Shown piece by piece: positions 1 to 5,352 of a stretch of DNA of 5,352 nt. This DNA comes from Rubrobacteraceae bacterium (GTDB taxonomy: Bacteria; Actinomycetota; Rubrobacteria; Rubrobacterales; Rubrobacteraceae): contig JACCSM010000383.1 of NCBI GenBank assembly GCA_013698525.1, positions 1-5,352 of the forward strand. The letters run 5' to 3'. The notes beneath the pieces are model-generated. The model was not told the origin of the DNA, made no database searches, and worked only from the letters and a program-made list of their open reading frames with translations. The position numbers were made by a program, and so were the translations under genes. Each line of letters opens with the position of its first letter. Within the stretch, counting starts at the first letter, position 1.

Positions 1-35
1 GGGAGGTTGCGGGCGACGCCCTGGAACGACCGACG

Positions 36-446
36 GGTCACTCGGAAGGCACTTTTAGGCCTGCGAATAGATGGGTCAGGCCGATCCGAGACGCCGCCCG
101 CAACCACCTATAGCTTATTCACAGCGAATAGAACTATCGCCAGGACTCTGAGGAGCAGTCCCGTGTCCAATGAGCCGCTCGCCACGGAGATCCCTGTGGG
201 CACGGTGAGGAAGGTGAGGCTCGCAAGCACGTTGATGACCGCTGTGATCACCGAGCAGATAAGGAAGTAGAGTATGGGCGCTCCGAGCGGCCCATCCGGC
301 GGCAACTCGTCGAAGAAGCGCTGCGGTGAGAAGAGCACGTCTCGCGTAGTCGAGAGCAGGCTCGAGAAAGGCTCGTCGAACTCGAATGCGCTCGCGGCCG
401 CATCCGTTTCGTGGGTGGCGCTCTCTATGCCCTCTCGGAAACCCAG
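36..446 (-). pseudogene. Yip1-family membrane protein, fragmentary or frame-disrupted
   Basis: Seen: a minus-strand frame is open from just after the photolyase stop down to a TAG at 108-110. From about 395 to 108 it encodes a short acidic lead, the segment LFSPQRFFDELPPDGPLGAP, then two hydrophobic stretches (ILYFLICSVITAVINVLASL and LLRVLAIVLFAV). Known: a 'SPxxFFxxLP' lead followed by membrane helices is typical of bacterial Yip1-domain proteins, which usually have about 200 aa and several helices; their role is poorly known. Here the frame stops too early. Past the stop, family-like pieces continue: THLFAGL at 56-76 in another frame, and SAFRVT at 36-53 back in the first frame. This suggests compensating frameshifts or decay. 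No ATG, GTG or TTG exists in any minus frame between 404 and 503. The only standard in-frame start is GTG at 336-338, which would cut off plausible N-terminal sequence. A CTG at 444-446 has an AGAGGT stretch about 8 bases upstream. The family call is moderately sure; the pseudogene status is inferred. Confidence 0.45.
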
Positions 447-503
447 AGTCCTACCTCTGCCCGTCGAGTATTCCGGGCGGAAGTATACGACGAGGCTCAG
501 GGG

Positions 504-1886
504 TTAGCCTGAAGCCGCGATCCTCTTCTCGACCTTCTCGACGTACTGATCCGGCTTCGTCTTGCGCTCCAGGCCGCTTGCTGACATGTAGCGGACCTTG
601 CCGTAGACCTCACGTTCGGGCCAGCCGCGGTCGTGCTGGCCGAAGACCCAGGCTACGTTGGCGAAGGAGTTTGGGTCACGGCCGTCGAGGAAATACTTGT
701 TGTTGAGGTAGAGCGTGGTCCTGTAGGCGTGCTCCGGGGTGTTGGACCACTCCAGGATCTTCTTCCCCCAGTACATGCGCATGTAGTTATGCATGTAGCC
801 TGTGTGGACCATCTCCTTCATCGCCGCGTTCCAGTACTCATCGTGCGTCTCGGCGTTCTCCAATTGCTTTCTGGTGTATGTGTACTCTCGCTCGTCGTCC
901 CTGTGCTCTTCGAGCGTCTTCTTCGCCCAATCGGGGAGGTTCGAGTAAGAATCGTAGTCTGGGGTGTAGAGGACGAAGTTCATGGATAGCTCGCGCCTCA
1001 CGACCAGCTCTTCGACGAAGGATTCGATGTTGTCCTGCTTTGTCTTGGCTCTTCTGGCTGTGAGTGCGAGCCAGATCGGGGAGACGTGTCCGAAGTGTAG
1101 GTACTTGCTCATGTGCGAGACGTCGTCGGTCTGCGGCTGGTTGCGATGTTCGACGTAGTCGCCGAGGCTCCCCTTCAGAAAACGGCGGAACATCTTTTTG
1201 GCCTCTGAGGTTCCGCCCTTGTAGAGGTGACTCAGGGCGCTCACGCTCCGGTCGAGGTCCATGCCGTCGAGTACCTTCTCGATGTCCGACAGGTCCAGGC
1301 CGTCGGACCACATGTCGAGCGACTGCTTCTCCGGCTTCGTGGGTTTGAGTTCAGCGAGGAAATCTTCGAGGTACTCGCCTATCTTGGGCCTGAGGGTCCT
1401 CGCTGCGTGCTCCTGCTTGCCCGAAGCGAGTTCGACGGGCACGACCACGTCGGACTCGACCTGTGTCACGAGGCAACCCGCCTCTCTGGCGACCTGCTCG
1501 CGCCACCTCTTCTGCGGGCGCATGTAGCCGCGGTCGGTGACGATGAGGGAGGCGCCTTCGCCCACGTCGAGGGCTACCTCATCGGGTGAGCCCTTACGGA
1601 CGACCATCAGGATGCCGCGCTTTCTGAGGGCTTCCTGGGCGTCCTTCAGCCCTTCCAGCATGAATGCGTAGTGTCGGAGGTTGGCCTCGGGGTAGTCCTC
1701 GGTGAGGCCGAAGAGCACGAGCAGTCGCTGCTCCAGGTCGTTCGCCCGCTGCACGGCGTACTCGAGCGCGTGGTTTTGCTCGGCGCGCTGGGAGGACTGC
1801 ATCCAGTACAGGACGTAATCCCCTTCTCCCAAGTCCGCGTCGTTCAGGTTCTGTACGCGCTCTTCTTGTATCTTCTGCGTCGTCAT
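504..1886 (-). CDS. phr: Class II deoxyribodipyrimidine (CPD) photolyase
   Basis: Cytoplasmic flavoprotein that uses blue/near-UV light and FADH- to split cyclobutane pyrimidine dimers in DNA. The product is 460 aa, a normal length for class II photolyases. An N-terminal Rossmann-like antenna domain starts near residue 23 (YVLYWMQSSQRAEQNHAL, a class II opening) and includes a Y..R motif at 121-128. The helical FAD/DNA-binding domain carries SKYLHFGHVSP (260-270), EELVVRREL (292-300), HTGYMHNYMRMYWGKKILEW (361-380) and DPNSFANVAWVFGQHDRGWP (404-423), the signature of class II and not of class I enzymes or cryptochromes. I chose the ATG at 1884-1886 because GGAGGT lies 9 bases upstream. An upstream in-frame TTG at 1920-1922 would add 12 residues but has no comparable ribosome site. 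The gene follows msrB after a terminator, so it probably has its own promoter, which I could not identify. It shows no internal damage. The frame stays open past its TAA stop into the Yip1-like fragment. Confidence 0.96.
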   Translation of the reverse strand: MTTQKIQEERVQNLNDADLGEGDYVLYWMQSSQRAEQNHALEYAVQRANDLEQRLLVLFGLTEDYPEANLRHYAFMLEGLKDAQEALRKRGILMVVRKGSPDEVALDVGEGASLIVTDRGYMRPQKRWREQVAREAGCLVTQVESDVVVPVELASGKQEHAARTLRPKIGEYLEDFLAELKPTKPEKQSLDMWSDGLDLSDIEKVLDGMDLDRSVSALSHLYKGGTSEAKKMFRRFLKGSLGDYVEHRNQPQTDDVSHMSKYLHFGHVSPIWLALTARRAKTKQDNIESFVEELVVRRELSMNFVLYTPDYDSYSNLPDWAKKTLEEHRDDEREYTYTRKQLENAETHDEYWNAAMKEMVHTGYMHNYMRMYWGKKILEWSNTPEHAYRTTLYLNNKYFLDGRDPNSFANVAWVFGQHDRGWPEREVYGKVRYMSASGLERKTKPDQYVEKVEKRIAASG

Positions 1887-1895
1887 CCGGTACTT

Positions 1896-1901
1896 ACCTC
1901 C
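1896..1901 (-). promoter_or_regulatory. Shine-Dalgarno site of the photolyase gene
   Basis: The minus strand reads GGAGGT, then nine bases, then ATG at 1886. It is a perfect match to the core anti-Shine-Dalgarno complement at normal spacing, and it decides the start in favour of this ATG over the upstream in-frame TTG at 1922. Confidence 0.8.
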
Positions 1902-1954
1902 AGAGCTCTCGCCTGGAAGCAAGCTTAGAGGAGGCCGGCGTTGCTGGATGGATC

Positions 1955-1995
1955 AGAAAACACAACAACGCCCCCGACAAGGCGGTAAGGGGCGT
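1955..1995 (-). terminator. Rho-independent terminator downstream of msrB
   Basis: On the minus strand ACGCCCC (1989-1995) pairs perfectly with GGGGCGT (1968-1974) around a 14-base loop. It is followed by the T-rich run TGTTGTGTTTTCTG (about 1954-1967). It begins 17 bases after the msrB TAG, the expected place for that transcript to end. It also separates msrB from the photolyase gene. The T-tract is interrupted by G, so termination may be partial. Confidence 0.65.
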
Positions 1996-2011
1996 CGCTA
2001 CGGCCTAGAAG

Positions 2012-2428
2012 CTACTCCGCTGTGGCTTCAGGGTCGAAGCGTAGTGCGGCTGAGTTGATGCAGTAGCGCTGGCCCGTAGGGGCGGGTCCGTCGTCGAATA
2101 CGTGTCCCTGGTGGGCGCCGCAGACGGCGCAGTGTACCTCCGTGCGGCGCATAAAGAGGCTGCCGTCCTCCTCCGTCTCGACGTTCGCGTCGTCGAGCGG
2201 CCGCCAGAAGCTCGGCCAGCCTGTGCCGGAATCGTACTTGCTATCCGACGCGAACAGGGGCGTCCCGCACGCTACACAGCTGTAGACACCCTCCTCCTTG
2301 TTGTCGTAGTACTCACCGCTGAACGGCCGCTCTGTACCCTTCATCCGCGTGACGCGGTACTGCTCAGAGGTGAGCTGGTCCTGCCACTCTTCTTCCGTCT
2401 TCTGTATCTTCTTTGTCGTATCAGTCAT
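2012..2428 (-). CDS. msrB: Peptide-methionine (R)-S-oxide reductase MsrB
   Basis: Reduces the R-epimer of methionine sulfoxide in proteins back to methionine, repairing oxidative damage. The 138-residue product is a complete single-domain MsrB with no signal peptide, so it is cytosolic. Visible motifs are two zinc-binding CxxC pairs (Cys51/54 in YSCVACG and Cys100/103 in HCAVCG), the fold signature KYDSGTGWPSFW (64-75), HQGHVFDDGP (106-115), and RYCINSAAL (121-129) carrying the catalytic Cys123. The position that holds a resolving Cys in many bacterial enzymes (SGCGWPSF) is Thr69 here. In the family such variants are recycled by another route, such as direct thioredoxin reduction of the sulfenic acid. 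The start ATG at 2426-2428 gives the family's usual N-terminus (KTEEEWQDQL). No Shine-Dalgarno is visible; a TAGAAT six bases upstream suggests a leaderless message. It is likely a single-gene transcript ending at the downstream hairpin. Confidence 0.97.
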   Translation of the reverse strand: MTDTTKKIQKTEEEWQDQLTSEQYRVTRMKGTERPFSGEYYDNKEEGVYSCVACGTPLFASDSKYDSGTGWPSFWRPLDDANVETEEDGSLFMRRTEVHCAVCGAHQGHVFDDGPAPTGQRYCINSAALRFDPEATAE

Positions 2429-2434
2429 ATTGGA

Positions 2435-2440
2435 ATTCTA
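2435..2440 (-). promoter_or_regulatory. Possible -10 element of a leaderless msrB promoter
   Basis: The minus strand reads TAGAAT, then six bases (TCCAAT), then the msrB ATG. A TANNNT -10 box at this distance would place transcription initiation at or next to the start codon. That agrees with the lack of a Shine-Dalgarno sequence. No convincing -35 box is seen 16-18 bases further upstream, so this rests on a single hexamer. Confidence 0.3.
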
Positions 2441-2535
2441 TCACGCCGGCTGACGTCTCCAGAGGAGGCGAACGAGGGACGCTGCATGTTTAATCCTCTC
2501 TTAAGATCCTGCCTCTATGCCGGCGGTGGCACCAT

Positions 2536-3684
2536 TCAGAGCGTGCTCTCGGAGCCGAGGAGGGCGGTTACCTGGCTCGAGAGTACGCCCCCGTTTCCGT
2601 GGACGAGGGCGATGTTAGCGTTCTGCACCTGGCGGTCGCCGCATTCCCCGCGGAGCTGGCGTACGGCCTCGACGATCAGGAGCAGTCCGTACATGCCAGG
2701 GTGGTTGTACGAGAGACCGCCCCCGCTGGTGTTGACGGCGAGCTCCCCTCCTGGTGAGATCCTACTCCCCGAGACGAAGGCCCCACCGTCCCCTTTTTCG
2801 CAGAATCCCAGATCCTCCAGGAACAACACGGTGTTTATGGTGAACGCGTCGTAGAGCATCGCCACATCGACATTCTCCGGTCCCACACCGGCCATTGCGT
2901 AGGCCCGCGACCCCGACTCGGCGGCGGCCGAGACCGTGAGATCAGGCATCTGGCTTATGTTGCGGTGCCAGTGGGCCTCACCGGCTCCCAGCAGGTAGAC
3001 AGGAGTCACGTCGAGATCCCTGGCCCTCTCGGCGCTGGTTACGATCACCGCCCCGCCACCGTCAGTGACGAGACAGCAATCCCTGACGCCCAAGGGCGAG
3101 GAGACCATGCGCGAGGAGAGTACTTCCTCGACGGTAAGGTCTTCGCGCATGAACGCTTTCGGGTTGAGCTTCGCCCACCCTCTGGCGGCGACGGCTACCT
3201 CGGCCAGTTGCCCGCGCGTGGTGCCGTACTCGTGCATGTGGCGGGATGCGGCCAGGGCGTACATGCTGACGGGGTAGCGGGGATTGTAAAGGGCCTCGTA
3301 GGGGTCGGTCTCCGAGCCTGTGACGAGGCGTCCGCCACCAGAGCGCTGCGTCGAGCCTTAGGTTATGAGGGCGACCTCGCAGAGCCCCGCGTCTATCGCG
3401 GCGGCAGCGTGGAAGAGGTGGGAGACGAACGAGGAGCCGCCCATGCTCGTCGCGTCTGAGTAACGGGGTCTTATACCGAGGTACTCGCCGACCGAGAGAG
3501 TAGGCATATGGTAGTAGGGCGAGGCCGAGAACAGGCCGTCAACGTCAGACTTGGCAAGGCCGGCGTCCTCGAGGGCGCGGATGGTGGCCTGCCCGATAAG
3601 ATCCAGGGGCGTGAACCCTGGCCCAACCTCCCCGAGGTCAGACTCAGCGACCCCGACGACGGCCACCTTCCCCCTCGGGCTCAT
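2536..3684 (-). pseudogene. SCP2-type thiolase-like protein, interrupted by an in-frame TAA
   Basis: A thiolase-superfamily gene of 383 codons (normal length for the SCP2/Ltp type) with a TAA at codon 109 (3358-3360). The first part (3361-3684) encodes the N-terminus KVAVVGVAESDLGEV, DVDGLFSASPYY and SMGGSSFVSHLFHAAAAIDA. The second part continues in the same frame with GSTQRS, DPYEALYNPRYPVSMYAL, DCCLVTDGGGAVIVTS (about 202-217), LYDAFT (277-282), NHPGMYG (327-333) and VHGNGGVLSSQVTALLG (361-377). Both halves look fully conserved, so the break is recent or a base-call error. If translation restarted at the Met at 3262-3264, the protein would lack its N-terminal third. The usual thiolase nucleophilic Cys position (in SMGGSSFVS) appears to be Ser, so Claisen thiolysis is doubtful; related proteins such as Ltp2 are retro-aldolases working with a DUF35 partner. 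The start overlaps the DUF35 stop (ATGA), implying translational coupling. The substrate is unknown. Confidence 0.8.
3358..3360 (-). other. Premature stop codon inside the thiolase-like gene
   Basis: The minus strand reads ATA ACC TAA GGC TCG ACG CAG, that is I-T-stop-G-S-T-Q. Family members, from memory, usually read I-x-Y-G-S-x-Q here, so a Tyr codon (TAC or TAT) has become TAA by one substitution in the third base. No frameshift is needed: the codons at 3265-3357 between the stop and the first downstream Met give ordinary family sequence. Confidence 0.85.
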
Positions 3685-4073
3685 CGGCCCTCGTCTCTTA
3701 GCACGAAGACGGGGATAAGATCATCGCCTTCGTGGTCTACCCTGAGCGTCACCCTCGCCCCGACCTCTACGTCCTCCGCCGGCGCGGCTTCGACGCGGCT
3801 CATTATCCTGAAGCCCTCTTCCAGGTCGACGAGGACGACGTTGTATGGGTCGCCTTCCCGCCTGTACACGGCCGTCGTCGCGTAGACGACCCCATGACCA
3901 GAACTTGTCTCCCAGGTAGGATCGGGCCTCCCGCAGAAGGGGCAGATAACGCGCGGGTAGAAGATCGCAGCTCCGCAACCGGCGCAGCGCTGGAAGCCGA
4001 GCACGCCCGACTCCAGGTGGCGCCGGTAGACCCCGGCCGGTGATTCGCCAGCTTCCGGTTTCATCCCTCTCAT
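3681..4073 (-). CDS. DUF35 zinc-ribbon/OB-fold protein, putative partner of the thiolase-like protein
   Basis: A 130-residue acyl-CoA-associated protein of the DUF35 (OB-fold, ChsH2 C-terminal-like) family. A rubredoxin-like zinc ribbon uses Cys30/Cys33 (RCAGCGA) and Cys44/Cys47 (ICPFCGRP). It is preceded by a short helix (YRRHLESGVLGFQRC) and followed by an OB-fold whose strands include GVVYATTAVYR (61-71), YNVVLVDLEEGFRIMSRV (77-94) and VGARVTLRV (104-112). Proteins of this type usually have no activity alone and form complexes with SCP2 thiolase-like enzymes, as in Ltp2-ChsH2 of steroid side-chain cleavage. The adjacent, ATGA-overlapping thiolase-like gene is the obvious partner. The ATG at 4071-4073 overlaps the MaoC stop by one base (TAATG), with a GAGG four bases upstream. 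A second ATG at 4062-4064 is possible but has no properly spaced ribosome site. The binding role is inferred from family and synteny. Confidence 0.92.
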   Translation of the reverse strand: MRGMKPEAGESPAGVYRRHLESGVLGFQRCAGCGAAIFYPRVICPFCGRPDPTWETSSGHGVVYATTAVYRREGDPYNVVLVDLEEGFRIMSRVEAAPAEDVEVGARVTLRVDHEGDDLIPVFVLRDEGR

Positions 4074-4573
4074 TATGCCTCGGGAGCGGGACGGGGCACT
4101 TCGGGCGCGTGACCCCGCCTGTAGACCATGACGGTTCGCAAGAAGGTGATGACCGTCTTGCCCTCCTGGTTGTAGCCTGTAGTTCTCACCGTCACGATGC
4201 CCACGCCTGGCCGTGAGTGCGACCCGCGCTTCTCGATGACCTCGCTTCTGGAGTAGATCGTATCCCCCTCGAAGACGGGAGCGGGGAGCCGGATCTCATC
4301 CCACCCGAGGTTGGCGAAGACGTTCTGGGAGACGTCCGTGACGCTCTGGCCGGTCACCAGGGCGACGGTGAAGGTAGAGTCGACTAGAGGACGGCCGAAC
4401 TCGGTCATGGCGGCGTAGGCGTGGTCCACGTGGATCGGGGCCGTGTTCTGCGTAAGGAGCGTAAACCACAGGTTGTCCGTTGTCGTCACGGTGCGCCCCA
4501 GCTGATGCTCGTAGACGTCACCCACCTCGAAGTCCTCGAAAAAGCGCCCCCGCCACCCCTCTTTGATAGCCAT
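4073..4573 (-). CDS. MaoC-family acyl-CoA dehydratase/hydratase
   Basis: A 166-residue single hot-dog-domain protein that probably hydrates an enoyl-CoA (or dehydrates the reverse substrate). It opens with FFEDFEVGDVYEHQLGRTVT (11-30). The active-site loop is LTQNTAPIHVDHAYA (40-54), followed by FGRPLVDSTFT (59-69), LGWDEIRLPAPVFEGDTIYS (89-108) and SRPGVGIVTVRT (120-131). His48 matches the catalytic His of R-hydratases. The usual Asp in the preceding GDxNPxH motif is replaced by Asn43, as I recall for the subgroup related to mesaconyl- and itaconyl-CoA hydratases, to which LGWDEIR and SRPGVGIV also point. It is the first gene of a three-gene operon and overlaps the DUF35 gene by one base. 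A G-rich ribosome site precedes the ATG at 4571-4573. It differs from two-domain ChsH2-type hydratases, where MaoC and DUF35 are fused. The family is certain; the substrate is not. Confidence 0.93.
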   Translation of the reverse strand: MAIKEGWRGRFFEDFEVGDVYEHQLGRTVTTTDNLWFTLLTQNTAPIHVDHAYAAMTEFGRPLVDSTFTVALVTGQSVTDVSQNVFANLGWDEIRLPAPVFEGDTIYSRSEVIEKRGSHSRPGVGIVTVRTTGYNQEGKTVITFLRTVMVYRRGHAPEVPRPAPEA

Positions 4574-4642
4574 GCTTCCCCCCCTGAATTCGGGTTATGG
4601 TAAAGTCGATTTCGTGGTCATCGTCTCGCAGACAGGCCCGGA
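4574..4642. promoter_or_regulatory. Divergent promoter region between the MaoC operon and the acyl-CoA dehydrogenase
   Basis: Only 69 bases separate the two divergent start codons, so both promoters, and any shared operator, must lie here or just inside the genes. An AT-richer core sits at about 4586-4613. It includes a small near-palindrome TTATGGTAA (4595-4603), whose outer arms TTA/TAA pair. I could not identify confident -10/-35 pairs on either strand. A shared regulator, such as a TetR- or FadR-like repressor responding to acyl-CoA, is plausible from the layout alone. Confidence 0.35.
4578..4585 (-). promoter_or_regulatory. Shine-Dalgarno-like G tract of the MaoC gene
   Basis: The minus strand reads AGGGGGGG, then four bases (AAGC), then ATG at 4573. 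It is G-rich rather than a textbook GGAGG, but it is close enough to the start to serve, and no other candidate is nearby. Confidence 0.5.
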
Positions 4643-5352
4643 ATGCCACCCGGCCCTGGCACCCGCTCCTCGGAACCCCTGGTCTTGACGGAGACACACG
4701 AGGATCTACGCCGGGGCGTCAGGGAGGTATGCTCCCGCTTCCCGAACGAGTACTGGCGTGATCTCGATGCCGGGCGCCGCTACCCTGAGGAGTTCGTCGT
4801 GGCGATGACCGCGGCCGGCTACCTCGGCGCGCTCATACCTGAGGAGTACGGTGGTATGGGCCTCGGCCTCTCGGCGGGGTGCGTGATCCTCGGTGAAGTC
4901 AACCGGAGCGGCGCCAACGCGGGCCCGGCCCACGCCCAGATGTACACCATGGGCACGCTCCTCAGACACGGCTCCGAAGAACAAAAAAGGGAGTACTTGC
5001 CAAAGATAGCCAGGGGAGATCTGAGGTTGCAGGCCTTCGGCGTCACCGAGCCCGAAGCGGGGACCGATACCACGGCCATACGGACGAGTGCGACGCGCGA
5101 GGGCGACCAATACGTCGTGAACGGGCGCAAGATCTACATCTCCAGGGTCGAGCAGTCTGACCTCATGATCCTGCTCGCCCGCACAACACCCCTCGAGGAG
5201 ATCGAAAAACGCTCCGGCGGCCTCTCCGTCTTCCTCGTGGACCTGAGGAAGGCAGAAGGCCTCACCGTGAGACCGAGGCGGGTGATGATGAACAACGCGA
5301 CCAGCGAGCTCGTCTTCGACGGCATGCGGCTTCCTCCAGAAAACATTATCGG
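4643..5352 (+). CDS. Acyl-CoA dehydrogenase (3' end outside the window)
   Basis: FAD enzyme introducing an alpha,beta double bond into an acyl-CoA and passing electrons to electron-transfer flavoprotein. Only the first 236 codons are present; the family usually has 380-400. The N-terminal helical domain includes DLRRGVREVCSRFPNEYW (21-38) and GYLGALIPEEYGGMGLGLSA (59-78). The mid beta-domain holds the FAD/substrate motif QAFGVTEPEAGTDT (130-143), then VVNGRKIYISRVEQSDLMIL (158-177), GLSVFLVDL (193-201) and the family-like FDGMRLPPENIIG at the edge. The catalytic Glu lies in the missing part. The ATG at 4643-4645 is the first standard in-frame start after the stop at 4601-4603. It lacks a strong Shine-Dalgarno, so a TTG at 4685 (LTETHEDLRRG) remains possible. 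It is transcribed divergently from the MaoC-DUF35-thiolase operon and likely performs the first step of the same pathway. The codons are uninterrupted. Confidence 0.93.
   Translation, partial: MPPGPGTRSSEPLVLTETHEDLRRGVREVCSRFPNEYWRDLDAGRRYPEEFVVAMTAAGYLGALIPEEYGGMGLGLSAGCVILGEVNRSGANAGPAHAQMYTMGTLLRHGSEEQKREYLPKIARGDLRLQAFGVTEPEAGTDTTAIRTSATREGDQYVVNGRKIYISRVEQSDLMILLARTTPLEEIEKRSGGLSVFLVDLRKAEGLTVRPRRVMMNNATSELVFDGMRLPPENII

Noticed and set aside
7..270. Plus-strand frame of 87 codons at the left edge
   Set aside because: It has no recognisable motif or ribosome site and is antisense to the Yip1-like hydrophobic segment, which has better coding character.
838..1311. Minus-strand open frame of 157 codons inside the photolyase gene
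   Set aside because: It lies wholly within the strongly conserved photolyase in another frame and is Arg-rich low-information sequence typical of an off-frame translation.
2488..2509. Direct repeat ATCCT...ATCCT upstream of msrB
   Set aside because: Five-base repeats are expected by chance, and nothing links them to a binding site.
2490..2535. Possible terminator for the thiolase operon between 2490 and 2535 (TGCC-6-GGCA hairpin and a TCTTAAGA palindrome)
   Set aside because: The stem is only four base pairs and no T-run follows on the minus strand. The palindrome is too short to interpret.
2102..2854. Long plus-strand open frame (about 250 codons) across msrB and the end of the thiolase-like gene
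   Set aside because: It crosses two unrelated genes on the opposite strand, its translation is Arg/Pro/Ser-rich without family motifs, and it has no ribosome site. It is a shadow frame caused by high GC.
3265..3357. Possible true intergenic gap between two separate small genes
   Set aside because: The 31 codons stay in frame with both flanking parts and encode expected thiolase sequence, so this is one interrupted gene and not two genes.
4706..5110. Minus-strand frame of 134 codons opposite the acyl-CoA dehydrogenase
   Set aside because: The plus strand encodes unmistakable acyl-CoA dehydrogenase motifs across the same bases, so the minus frame is an antisense shadow.

Overview
The window is GC-rich DNA that looks bacterial. 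Frequent AGG and ATA codons, tightly packed short operons and the gene families present would fit a deep-branching actinobacterium of the Rubrobacter/Thermoleophilia kind. That placement is inference from composition and gene content, with no phylogenetic marker to confirm it.

Layout from left to right. Positions about 36-446 (minus strand) hold a disrupted Yip1-like membrane protein with no ordinary start codon and an early stop. Next, on the minus strand, come a class II CPD photolyase (504-1886, about 460 aa) and a methionine-R-sulfoxide reductase MsrB (2012-2428, 138 aa). A good Rho-independent terminator (1955-1995) lies between these two, so they are probably separate transcripts. Both enzymes repair damage linked to light or oxidation. 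A third minus-strand block, 2536-4573, is an obvious operon transcribed in the order MaoC-family hydratase, DUF35 zinc-ribbon/OB-fold protein, SCP2-type thiolase-like protein. Its junctions overlap (TAATG and ATGA). Divergent from it, after a 69-bp gap, an acyl-CoA dehydrogenase starts at 4643 on the plus strand and runs off the right edge.

Together the last four genes form a compact acyl-CoA degradation cassette: dehydrogenase (oxidation), MaoC (hydration), then a thiolase-like protein with a DUF35 partner (C-C cleavage). The logic matches the steroid side-chain system (ChsE/ChsH1-ChsH2/Ltp2), in which the last step is a retro-aldol cleavage and not a CoA-dependent thiolysis. The thiolase-like protein here appears to lack the nucleophilic cysteine, which fits that reading. 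The true substrate cannot be told from the sequence.

The most striking observation is that the thiolase-like gene is interrupted by a single in-frame TAA at codon 109, where the family normally has Tyr. Coding sequence on both sides stays in the same frame and looks intact. This is a fresh nonsense mutation, a base-call error or, less likely, a readthrough site. The Yip1-like gene is also broken, so either the assembly has errors or the locus is decaying. I saw no RNA genes, mobile elements, CRISPR arrays or other long repeats. The 107-bp gap 2429-2535 holds no gene, only a possible msrB promoter.
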